Source: Cephalopachus bancanus (taxonomy: Eukaryota; Chordata; Mammalia; Primates; Tarsiidae). Taken from it: DNA of 64,000 bases. Positions 31,870-42,000 of this stretch are shown piece after piece. The position numbers and the translations under genes are program-made. Position 1 is the stretch's first letter; each line of letters begins with the position of its first letter. The DNA is taken from positions 6,386,001 through 6,450,000 of the forward strand of contig JAPVLO010000133.1 of NCBI GenBank assembly GCA_027257055.1, written 5' to 3'. The notes beneath the pieces are model-generated. The model was given only the letters and a program-made list of their open reading frames with translations. It ran no database searches and had not been told where the DNA came from.

Positions 31870-34080
31870 AAAAAATAAAAGAAGTGGCTGCATGGGGAAT
31901 TTGGGCAGACAGGCCTGAGACAGACTTGCAGTGCTTCCTGCAGCTTAGTGAGTTACAGAGGAGCACTGAGCTAGGCAGAGTGTGAAACTACGGTTCAGTA
32001 TGTTCCAGGAGCAGCCAGATGACATGCTGTCCGTGTAGCCAAGAACAAACAAGGCCACAGAGACAGACACAGATGGGTCTCGGGGATGGGGCACGATGGA
32101 GCAGCAATTTGCATGAACTAGCAGTATAGGACCAGAGTTTCTGGGAAGCATCTTAGTGGCTGCTGGCATGGCACAGGGATGGCAGGACCTCAGTGTCCCC
32201 CTCCCTGATGCCCCAATCTGTGTTGGCTCCTGGGACATACACACAGCCCTGCGAGAAAAGAACAATAAGCTCTCACACTAACCAGAGGACCTTGAAATAG
32301 ACACTAAACTGACCTATAGCAAAGCAAAAGAGAAGAAAACATCAACACTTGCACATGTGACATGTATGACTGCAGCTTGTACCCACTGTCTAGAGTGATT
32401 TAACTCAGGTTGGTAGACCACGTGAGTGAGACAGAGTAAAGGGTCTTACCAAGAGCATAACTAGTGTTTGGAGCCATGGAGCCCATGCTGGATGAGAGAG
32501 GAGAGGGAGACATCAGAGGGATGTGTGGAAGTGAGTTGAACTCTCAGTGACCTGAAAGGCTTCAGGAGAGAGCAGCTCTCAGGCATACAGCGCCTGTGGA
32601 AGGAAAGGGGGCCTGGGACGCAGCACTGAACAGGACAGACTCAGATTGCAAATCCAACATCACCTTGGTCAACCCAGCAGGGACCACCTGAGCAGAGAAT
32701 TCCCATCAGAGGAGTCCTACACTGAAGAAGATGACTGGGCCCTTCTAGGTGCCTCTCCATCCCTGGGGGCTGCCTCAGCTCAGATGTTGTGTAGACCAAA
32801 ACATGCTGCAGCGGAAGGCTATCAGCTCACTCTATCCCTTGCACCCATGGCAAGCTCTTCCTCGGAAGAAGACTGGGGCAAGTCCAGGGCTGCTGCCAAG
32901 ACTGTCGTGCTCACTATATCACTGCACAGCACTCAGTGCATAGGTGTGTGTTCATCACACCCATCTAGCATCCAGGCCCTGTGGGTAGACAAGTGACTTT
33001 TAATTCTTTTTTTCCAGGCAATACTGCACAAAGCAATCCTGTACATGTATCCTCGTCCTCTCTGTTAGGAAGATCATAGGATGAGTTTCTAGAAGTGAAA
33101 CGGCTGAGGCATGAGGTAACCATCCATAACATTTCTACTGATTCTGCCAATTGCCTTTCACAAGCAGTGCAGGAGAGGGCTCCATTCCTCCAACTCGCCA
33201 ACAGGAGGTGTACTCAGCCTCCTGGGGCCTGGTCCATCTGATGGCAGAACACTGGGGTCTCATTGTCTTTTTTACTTTTTATTTTCCTAATCACTCATTC
33301 ATCTGGGCATGTTTTCATGTGCCTGGCACACATTCAGTTTCCTTCTTTAGTTTTGTTTTTTTTTCCATTTCCTTTGTTCGTCTTTTCTTATTGTTTTGTA
33401 AAAGCAAACATCAGACGCAATTGGGAAATTTCTTGAGAGAATAAAAGAATGCTCAACTGATGTTTGGAGCCGAGGAAAACATTCTTCTTGTCTTGAAACA
33501 AAATGTCAAGACGCACGAGCTTCAGCTGCATTTTTCCTGATGACATTGGAGTTGCAATTCCACAGAAGAAGTGAGAAACTTTTAGCTCCGGCATCAACTT
33601 TGTGAGGGACAGATTCTGGCCTTGATAGGGGTGAGGAGCTGAGAAGGAAACAGAGGCTGCTCCAGAAGGATCGAATGTGCCCAGAAAAAAGTGAGATGAG
33701 GCTTAGGCTGGTGGGCGGGAGGTGGGGGGGCTTGTGGAAAGGAGCCCAGGCCAGAATCCCATCCATCTGTTTTCACGCCTTGGCAGTAGCCTCATCCCCT
33801 TTGAGTTTCCATCTACCCCTCACTTTTTGGTCATGACTCTCCCATGACTTGGTAGTTGGTCATGACTCTCCCATGTTTCCACATCAATTCCAAGGGTCCC
33901 CACACAAACTCACCATTAGTGCTGTCCCTCCTTAGTCAACCTGTTCTTTCCTCCTGACACTTGTGATGTCTCCACTTCTATGAATGAAATTACCTCCTCC
34001 TAGCAGCACAGGCTTAGAACATCAGAGGACTTTAAAGCATCTTCACTACCAGATTTCGCAGAGTCTAGAGAGCCTACCAA
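31870..34080. other. Intergenic sequence, nothing recognised
   Basis: No gene or repeat family is recognised. A 20-bp unit is repeated at a 29-bp offset at 33827-33875. Confidence 0.4.
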
Positions 34081-34089
34081 CACATGGGT

Positions 34090-34400
34090 CTTTCCACTCC
34101 CTGCCCCACTCTAATGCCTGCTCTCTTCACCTGCCTGGAAACGTTTGTTCAATCTTCCTCACCCAGATGGTCTCTCACTTCCTCCAGGAAGGTCTGCCCT
34201 GGCCGCCTGCCCACAGCACACACACCTTATATACATCACACTGTTTTTTTGTTTGTTTGTTTGCTTGTTTTTTTTCAAATTATTTACATGTCTTTCTCCC
34301 ATCCTCGAGGATGGGGCTACGGCCTTTTTCATCTTTATGTCCCCAGCATCAATCATAGTGCCTGGGACACAGTCAGTGTGCAATGAAGTTTAGTAGAATT
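34090..34400 (+). repeat. L2 LINE 3' fragment, sense
   Basis: 'cttcctccaggaaggtctgccctgg', 'tcctcgaggatggggctac', 'tatgtccccagcatc' and 'tagtgcctgggacacagtcag' match the characteristic 3' end of L2. A T-rich insertion lies at about 34244-34276. Confidence 0.7.
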
Positions 34401-34429
34401 CTTTAAGTGTTAACAGATTAGAACAGGAA

Positions 34430-34775
34430 GCACCTTGCTCCTGCTTAAAAGGCTTTGACAGTCTCTGTTGCCTCTTCTAGAAATCTCAGATTCCTCATGC
34501 CAGCACTTCCAGCCTTCATGACACAACCTCATCTCCCATTCCCTCTGTCCCTAGTGTGGTCCAGACAGCAGCAAACTAGCCCATAATTATGTCTTCACTG
34601 TGTCCCCAGTACCTGTATCTGTGCTTTTGCTCAATCTTGGACATTCTTCCCCACTATATGCCACTGATTCGACAAAATCTTCTCATATTTCTAAGGCCAC
34701 CCCAAAGGCCATTTCTTAGAGGTAGCTTTTTCCGATGCCTGGCATGACTCTTCCCCCAAGAAACATTCTACCCCT
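34430..34775 (+). repeat. L2 LINE fragment, sense
   Basis: 'ttccagccttcatgacacaacctcatctccc', 'tgcttttgctcaatcttggacattcttcccc' and 'ccaaaggccatttcttagag' follow the L2 consensus order upstream of its 3' end. It is a second copy next to the preceding L2. Confidence 0.65.
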
Positions 34776-35175
34776 GAGAAACATTAGCATCATCCCTGCC
34801 TGGCACCATCACCATCACCACCTACACCACCACAACCAATCTTGCACATGGATTGAAACTCTTTCATGGACTGTTTTTAAAATACATTTAATTATAGATT
34901 TTGCCCTGAGGCAAAAATTAAAGTATAAATTTAATTTTTATAAATTAAAAAATAGCTGACTAATGTTTCCATCATCCATTATTAATCTAAGGGACTTGAG
35001 AGCAGATGCTTTTGCTCTTCCTAGGGTGTTTAGTCCAGTCCAGGTTCTGACACCTGGTACCAGTTAACACTGGCTACAAGACACAATGGGACCATCGGTG
35101 ACGGCCCAGGACCTTCACCAGTATGCTTTGATTGGTGTTCCCTCTCATCCTCATAGAAGGTAGTTCCAGCTCTTT

Positions 35176-35176
<1 letters not shown>
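34776..35176. other. Intergenic sequence with a small CAC-rich run
   Basis: A (CAC/CAT)n-like run at about 34804-34838. Nothing else is recognised. Confidence 0.4.

Positions 35177-35226
<50 letters not shown>
35177..35226. repeat. (TATC)n microsatellite
   Basis: About twelve uninterrupted TATC units in the poly(T) position of the adjoining antisense Alu. This is the typical origin of tetranucleotide repeats from an Alu tail, and it is probably length-polymorphic. Confidence 0.97.
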
Positions 35227-35227
<1 letters not shown>

Positions 35228-35490
35228 TTGAGTTGGGCTCTCTGTCATCCAGACTGAACTGTGGTAGCACGATCTCAACTCACTGCAGCCTTGACCTCAT
35301 GAGCTCAGGCAGTCCTTCTGCCTCAGCTTCCAGAGTAGCTGGGACTACAGGCATGCACTATCATGCCGAGCTAATATTCTGATTTTTTTTAGAGACAAGG
35401 TCTTGCTATGTTGCCCAAGCTGGTCTCAAACTTCTGGGCTCAGGCAATCTTCCCACCTCAGCCTCTCAAAGTGTTGGGATTGCACCAGGT
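35227..35490 (-). mobile_element. Old Alu, antisense
   Basis: Reverse-oriented dimeric Alu: 'gtggtagcacgatctcaactcactgcagcc', 'gtagctgggactacaggc', 'gcctctcaaagtgttggg'. It is incomplete at the 5' end and of ordinary AluJ-like type, without the lineage palindrome. Confidence 0.9.
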
Positions 35491-35499
35491 CTGCTCCAG

Positions 35500-37910
35500 G
35501 TCTTTTAAATGTCATTTTTTCAGACAGACCTTACCTGGTTGCCAACTCTAAGGTGGTGCCAGCCCATTTTACCCTTCACGTTCACTTTCCTCAGAGCCCT
35601 TGTCTCCTCTTAAATGTGTAGGCTTCTGCACATTTGCTTTTGTGACACGTACTCTCCTGCAAATCTGTATTCACCACAGGGGAACAGATTATGACCCTTT
35701 TGTTCCCTGCTGAAACAGCCATTTCTTCAATAATCATCTGTGTATTACATATTCTCTAAATATTTTCTCCAAGTCTACTGTTCATTTGTTAACTTTAAAT
35801 GTTCAATAGTCAATTCTGTTAATCTTTCCATCATGACTTTGTAGTTCCTCTTATGTGTTTTTTTAGTTGTTTCCTTGGAATATGTTCCTACAGGTGGAAA
35901 AATTGAATAGGCTTCTCTAAATTTAAGGGACCTGATACGACTTGTCAAATTGGACAGAATATTTTTCATTCTAGGTAAGAGTGCTCCTGAAAATTACAAG
36001 AATCAGGTGTCCCAAGCAGGGATACTGTGCTCAGCACTATCTGCAAGGAAGCAGCTCACCATCCCCCTGAACTAAATCATGTGATATCCTCTCATTCTAT
36101 TTCTCATACTCATTGCTCCCAAATACTCTTTACCTCACCTCTGCCCCAGCTGGATCACCGCCGTGATCAGTGGTCAACCCGAGAAGGGAAGTACAGCTCT
36201 CTTCTCAGGTCACTCTCTAATTGTGGCGACATGCAGCATCTTAGCCAACTGGGTAAACAACTTGACCTGAGCATCTCAACCCAGCTACCATCAGTGCTGC
36301 CAATTATAGCAGTTCCCACCACACAGGAGTGACACAGGAGAATGCAATGCCCTGTGAGAGTAACTTGGTAAATATTATTAGATAGGATGGCATGGAGACC
36401 AAAGCTTGGTGACCCAGGTTCACATTTAGCCTTTCATCTCTGGGAACATCATATGACTTCACCTGATAGTTAATCACCCCACAACCGCAGGGTAGTGGTG
36501 TTGGGTAAGTCAGGTCAAGCACTCACTGGATCTCAGTGAAATGGAACAGACATTTCCTAAATTAGACCTGCCTGTAATGTATTCCATTGCCCTTTCTCTG
36601 AAGATCAGAATGGAATTCTGTGTAATATATATTTTTGTATATTCAAGATCCTACACACAGTAAGAAAAGCAAGTGCCTGCTTTTCTTTTACTTCTGTTCG
36701 TAGGATGTAATCCAAGAAAAAGAAGAAACTTTCACCTTAAATTAACTTGCTTCATCCAAAGAGTCATATTTAGTCTTTTGGCTTCTCGAACAGATTTCTT
36801 TGCTTCATTGAGCTATGTAAATATTTAATAAAGGACTCCAAGTACAAAAATACAAATTATAGTGGTATCAAAACTTATCTATAAGTGGAAATGCCATTTG
36901 GAGCTTGTCCGTGTTACCACAATTGTTTCAGCTGAAGGGAAGCAATTGAACTATTGTTCTGGAGTTTAGTTTTCCTGTCTCATCCAAGTGCAATTGCTGG
37001 AGTCTGCACTTGGATTATTCCACAATATTCTCTAAGAACTCGAGTCTCTTCCTCATCACTGGAAAATCATGAATAGTGAATGTCTTCATGGGGTTGTTTC
37101 TCGTAGGTCTGAGCAAAATATTTGGGCACACTGGGAAGTCACAAATCTTAGATCATCTACAGGTAATATAAAGACAAGGAGAGAAGCAGGAGGATAGTGA
37201 ATGTGGTACCTCCACACGAGGCCACACAAGTGACAAAGGGTCTTCCAGGACTGGCTCAGATCCCCAGTAGTGGTGGTGGATTTGAAAGGAGCAAAATGAA
37301 TGCTCATTTGACATCCAAGTGGAGAAGTCAAATGGGCAGCTGAATACAGGAACCTGGGCCTATCTGGGGAGAGTTTGTGCTAGAGAGAGAAACTGGAAAT
37401 CATTCTTGTGACTGAGTGAGATCTCCTGGGGGAAAAAAAGGCAAAGAATGACTGTGGAGCTTAGGACCACCCATGACTGTCAGAATTCTGTTTATAAATG
37501 TAGGGGCAGGAGGCCAAAGGCGCTCCTTTATGACACACTACCACTTGAGCATCCCATGAGTTCGCATTTCATACATTTGTAACCAACTCTCTTACTCTTT
37601 CCCAGACACTGGATTTGTTCCCTAGTCCCTTCAGAGTGTTGAGCAAGGGGAAGGAGGTTAGGATGAGACTTCTATGACAGGGCTGTGTATTTCAACCGTC
37701 ATGAATTTAACAAGTATTGAGTTGTGACAAAGCAGGGTAGAAATGACAAAGATGCATCAGACACAGCTCTCACCCTGAACTGGCCCAGGAGGGGGATACA
37801 GGAAAGGATAATATAAGAACGTAAGTGGCTACGGTATAATGCCATGGATGACAAAGGCCACATTTGGAAGAAGCTGGGAGAAACAATCACGGAAGACCTC
37901 TTAGAGCAGT
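35500..37910. other. Upstream region of PDK4, nothing recognised
   Basis: No gene or clear repeat family. Parts at 37080-37560 and 37690-37900 have the feel of ancient mammal-wide repeats, but I cannot name them. Distal PDK4 regulatory elements could lie here, though none can be identified by eye. Confidence 0.35.
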
Positions 37911-37995
37911 CTGTGCTGGACATTTGAGGGTAGAACAGAATGTCTAAGATTTTCTGTGCTGGACATTTGAGGGTAGAACAAAATATCTAAGATTT
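37911..37995. promoter_or_regulatory. 43-bp tandem duplication with glucocorticoid-receptor-like half sites
   Basis: Copy 1 (37911-37953) and copy 2 (37954-37995) are identical except for two G-to-A differences. Each carries agaaca, the left half of a glucocorticoid response element. In copy 1 it is followed at three-base spacing by tgtcta, a weak right half. If transcription starts about 30 bp after the TATA-like box, the copy 1 site lies at about -825. That is close to where a glucocorticoid element has been described for PDK4 (from memory). The duplication itself is directly visible; its function is inferred. Confidence 0.6.
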
Positions 37996-38382
37996 GGAGT
38001 AAGGACGTTTGGTACAGTGGGACAGAGTGCACAATTATGATTCCAGAAAAGGAAGGGACGTCAAACTGACACACTTATCCCTATTTAATTATTTTTAATT
38101 AACAGACTTAAACCTCCTGGAAAGAATGTGGTGCTGGAGAGAAACTAATGGACCGCCTTTATCCCCACAGGAGCAGCTAAGAGGAACTCCGAATCCCGCC
38201 CGGCCCTGTGCTTGTCTGCAGAGGCGGGAGGGGCGGGGCTCTTAGCTGTTTATGCCTCTCTCCGTCCAATGGCAGAGAAGTCTATACTTTTGGACGCAGC
38301 TATTGGCTACTGTAAAAGTCTCTGGGCGAGAACCAATGAGCACGCACAGCCCAGGTTCTTGGAAATAGTTTCTGGCCAGGAA

Positions 38383-38395
38383 CACGTGACCTTGA
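38383..38395 (-). promoter_or_regulatory. E-box overlapping an oestrogen-related-receptor half site
   Basis: The bases cacgtgaccttga contain an E-box (CACGTG). It overlaps TGACCTTGA, whose complement TCAAGGTCA is the exact extended half site bound by ERR-alpha and related orphan receptors. It lies about 370 bp before the inferred start site. PDK4 is an established ERR/PGC-1-alpha target, and a site at about this distance is known in the human promoter (from memory). Confidence 0.65.
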
Positions 38396-38410
38396 GGAGG
38401 TCTCAGACTT

Positions 38411-38418
38411 GTCAACAA
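38411..38418 (+). promoter_or_regulatory. Forkhead (FOXO)-like site
   Basis: gtcaacaa resembles a forkhead/insulin-response element. It lies 16 bp downstream of the ERR site and about 345 bp before the inferred start. FOXO1 activation of PDK4 during fasting is well established; use of this particular site is inferred from motif and distance. Confidence 0.5.
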
Positions 38419-38726
38419 GTACACGACCCGGCCCCGTTCCGAGGGCTGGCCTCGAGCCCACACCGCCCAGATGTCCGCTCGACTTCTCCTCCCCGTTGTC
38501 CTCCCCTTCCCCAGGTGCCAAGCCGCCCCGCGGTCACCGGGTCGCGTCACTCAGATGTCCCAGCGCCAGGTTACCCCGCAGCCACCGGTCCAGGCACCCC
38601 GGGGGACTGAACCGGGGGCGGGGCCCAGAGTCGCCCTCGCAGCCGATTGGCGCGGCCCGGGTTCAGGACGCGTCTCGAGTGCCCGGGACGCCTCCCGGCC
38701 AGGATGGGGGGCGGGAGGTGGGGACG

Positions 38727-38734
38727 CATAAAAC
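38727..38734 (+). promoter_or_regulatory. TATA-like box of PDK4
   Basis: cataaaac stands alone in GC-rich sequence about 213 bp before the ATG. Initiation would be expected near 38757, giving a 5' UTR of about 180 nt, which suits PDK4. Confidence 0.6.
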
Positions 38735-38756
38735 CCAGGAGGCGGCCGGCAGGGCA

Positions 38757-38939
38757 GGACGCGAACTCAGGGCTCCGCCGCCTCTGCCGCCCAGCACCTT
38801 CGCCCGCCGCACCCCTCCACCCGCTCTCCCGCCGCCTCGCGCCTCCTCGGACCCGGTTCCGGCAGCCTCGCGCCTCCTGGTACCCCGCTCCCGTCGCTCC
38901 GCGCCTCCCTGGACGCCAGTCCAGCCGCGCCCCGCCAAC
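38757..38939 (+). other. PDK4: Inferred PDK4 5' UTR
   Basis: GC-rich leader between the inferred start near 38757 and the ATG. It contains no upstream ATG in any frame. It has no stop codon in frame with the main coding sequence. A 14-bp unit, gcctcgcgcctcct, occurs twice (38834-38847 and 38865-38878). The 5' boundary is an estimate. Confidence 0.55.
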
Positions 38940-39069
38940 ATGAAGGCCGCCCGCTTTGTGGTGCGCAGCGCGGGCTCGCTGAGCGCCGCCGGCCCGGTGC
39001 CCCGGGAGGTCGAGCGCTTCTCGCGCTACAGCCCGTGCCCGCTGTCTATGAAGCAGCTGCTGGACTTCG
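38940..39069 (+). CDS. PDK4: PDK4 coding exon 1
   Basis: Residues 1-43 plus the first base of codon 44. It starts [10 protein letters not shown] and ends LLDF, followed by donor gtgagg. It encodes the mitochondrial targeting region and the start of the regulatory domain (the [16 protein letters not shown] stretch). Confidence 0.97.
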
Positions 39070-42000
39070 GTGAGGGGCATGTGGGACCTGGGGCGGGGGC
39101 GGCAGAGACACGGCCGGGGGAGGGGGGCGAGTGGACTCAAGAGCCGAGACCCTGGGCCCCCTCTCTGCGGAACTCGGAGCCTCCCCAGCACCTCTCCTTG
39201 TCCCAGGGCTGGCTGCTTCCTGGCAGTTGTGCCTGCAGGTCCAGGCCACCTGCGAACCTCGGTCCGTCGGTTTGGCCTCTATGCCATTCTTTCTGCCCAA
39301 TAGTTTTGCTTTCGGCCACCGTTTAACAGGGGACTCAAAACTGTATCCCCCTTTCCTCAGTGTAGTACTTCCTGGAAAAGATTCTCCAGAGTGTCAAAGT
39401 AGCCTCGAATTAGTGGATATTATCCCTTCGCCACCTCCACTCTTCCACTGGGACAGCTCCCTGCATCCCTAAGGGTGTTCTCTGCCCCTTTAACATGACC
39501 GTTTAACATACCTATACTGCTGCTGAAAATGTTTACATACTTGCTGCAGTGATTGTATGAGGAAAGTGTCGAGGGTTTAAATGTGATGTTGTTTACCTCT
39601 GCTCTGGAAACATCACGACTCTCACTCTCACACTACCTTCTTGGCCTCCCACTCCCATTTCATGTCTAGGCACATGAAGGATGTTGTGCCAATTGACGTG
39701 GTGGTGTTGATGATTCCTGCAGTCTTTGGGAATACTTTTATGAAAATGTGGCATATTTTGACCTCTTGGAAGTGACTCCTCTTCAAAAAGAGGAAATAGT
39801 AATTCTCTTGTATTGGCCATTTTTTAAAAGAAAGAGAGAGAGAGAGGGAAGGGGAGGAAGGAGGGAGTCAATGAAGAAGAAAACTGCTCCTGAATTATCT
39901 ATACAGAGTAACCCAACTGAAAATGAAGCGTACTTTTATAATATATGTGTATGTTCAATATTTGATAGTAATGTTGTTTAAATATATTGTGTAGACGTAC
40001 TCCTGCCCCCCAAAAATCTTTATACATTTCACTTATTATAGGCTCAGACAATGCATGTGAAAGAACTTCGTTTGCATTTTTGAGACAAGAATTGCCTGTG
40101 AGGCTCGCCAATATTCTGAAGGAGATTGATATCCTCCCTGATCGATTAGTAAATACCTCTTCAGTACAGTTGGTTAAAAGCTGGTAAGTGACGAACCATC
40201 TTTAAGTCTTTCAATTTAAAGCAGTCAACTGAGTGTGACTTCTTATACTATATTAACATCACAATTGGAAAACAGGTGGTCTGAACAGTAAATACTTTTG
40301 AAAGATATAAAAAACTGTTAAAGTTATCATTAGGGCAGCTATAAAGCTATAGACAGACATTTTGAGCCTGAAAAAGTAGTTTCTTTTACAATAAAAATTT
40401 GACTTCTAAAAGAAATTTGAAAAATAGTTAGCATATACTGTTTTAATTTTGTACTTTAAATAATAAAGCACAGAGTCTGAAATTGCAAAAGAAATTCTAT
40501 GCCTAGAAATTGATTCAAATGACTACTGTTTAGGGAGGTCCTAGACTGTGTTGCTTACAAAGTGATTGACCAAGTGGGCCCTGGGTTCAAAGTCTGCCTT
40601 GGCCAGACTTTGGTGAGTGAGTTAAGCTCTCTATGCCAGTGTGTTATTCTTGTCCCCCATCTCCTATTATGGAGAGTAAAGTATATGCCTCAGGGGAACG
40701 TTGAGTGCAATTAAATGAGGTAATCCATTTTAAAAAGAAAAAAAACAGTTTTTCTTTTTTCCCACAGTTTTTCAACCTAGAACAGTGCCTGGCACACAGC
40801 CAGCACTCAGTAAGTGTCAGTTATTATCATCTCATTTTACAAATAAGGATCCTGATGTTTAGAGAAGGCTCGTAACATGAAAGAACAGTTTTTGGATAAC
40901 AGAGCCAGGATGTACACAGGTGGCAGACACCACGCGAGAATCTTGTCATCATCCTTGATGGCACAACTTTTTGTCCATCGAATCAAGAAATATATTGTAT
41001 TATACACCCAGAAGACAATGACAACCTGAAATGCACATTTGATCTGCAGTGTTCAGTGCTACAGTCAAGACTTCTACTCCCCTAAGAATGAATGCAGTAG
41101 GAAAAAATCAGAAGCCACTTTTTAAAAGTTGTTTCTAAGTGTATTTGGGAGAAAAAATGAAAATATTTGCCAAACAAGTCAGAAAACTGAATACCAACCT
41201 GAAATAGTTAAATAGACATTTTAAGTTAAATTTAAGTTAGGAAGTTGAGTGTTAAAAGTTATAGCATTTCAGATGTTTATATCATATTGTTTTCCAAATG
41301 TTTTGGAGGAAAGTTTCCATTTGAAACATAATGCTTGCTCTTTTTTCAAGTTAATTGAAAAAGGCATTCTACCTTCAGTCATTCATATCTGGCTGTCAAT
41401 TGTAAGATATAAAACTCACCTATTCCTTTCCAGGTACATCCAGAGCCTGATGGATTTGGTGGAATTCCATGAGAAAAGTCCGGATGACCAGAAAGCTTTG
41501 TCAGAGTAAGTTCTGTAAGATGGAATGAGTGTATCCAGAAATATTCCTAAGATATTTTTAGCCCTAAATGAAAGGAGTTCAACCCCAAATAACAAATTAC
41601 TACCCCCTTCCGGATGGCCAGCTTTGCCTGTTGATTTTTCTAGAAGTGAAGGAATGTGATATGGAAAATGTCACTGAGTGTGAGCAAATGTGGCCGACTT
41701 GTTTTCTTTTTTGTCCCCTAAGGAGGTCTATTTTTACTATAAATTTAGTCTAATGCTTAGATGTGCAGGAGGATTTCCTATTACACAATTTTAATACATT
41801 TTACTGTCATTGGAAATTAATATTTTTTTCAGAGTAACACAACTTCTAGCTACCTAAATAAAAATATTTTTCTAAATCTGACAAGAAGTTTTGAAGGTTT
41901 TTTTCACAATGACATTCTAGAGTCATCTCCAATATTAGTTATTATTTTTGAAGAGAAGCCTTAATGGACACCTGTGATGAATGCACCAGTCACAGAGCTA

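Larger units (their letters stand above)
38215..39160. promoter_or_regulatory. CpG island and core promoter region of PDK4
   Basis: A sharp change to GC- and CpG-rich sequence surrounds PDK4 exon 1, unlike the CpG-poor flanks. GC boxes lie at about 38221-38238 and 38614-38624. CCAAT or inverted CCAAT boxes lie at about 38266, 38302, 38332 and 38643. A TATA-like box lies at 38727. This marks the promoter of the + strand gene. Confidence 0.85.

Noticed and set aside
1..37900. Exons of the promoter-side neighbour (DYNC1I1 in human)
   Set aside because: No dynein intermediate chain coding segment or WD repeat was seen on either strand.
38571..39191. 206-codon minus-strand frame across PDK4 exon 1
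   Set aside because: Stop codons are rare in this GC-rich island. The frame is antisense to a confirmed exon and promoter and shows no domain.
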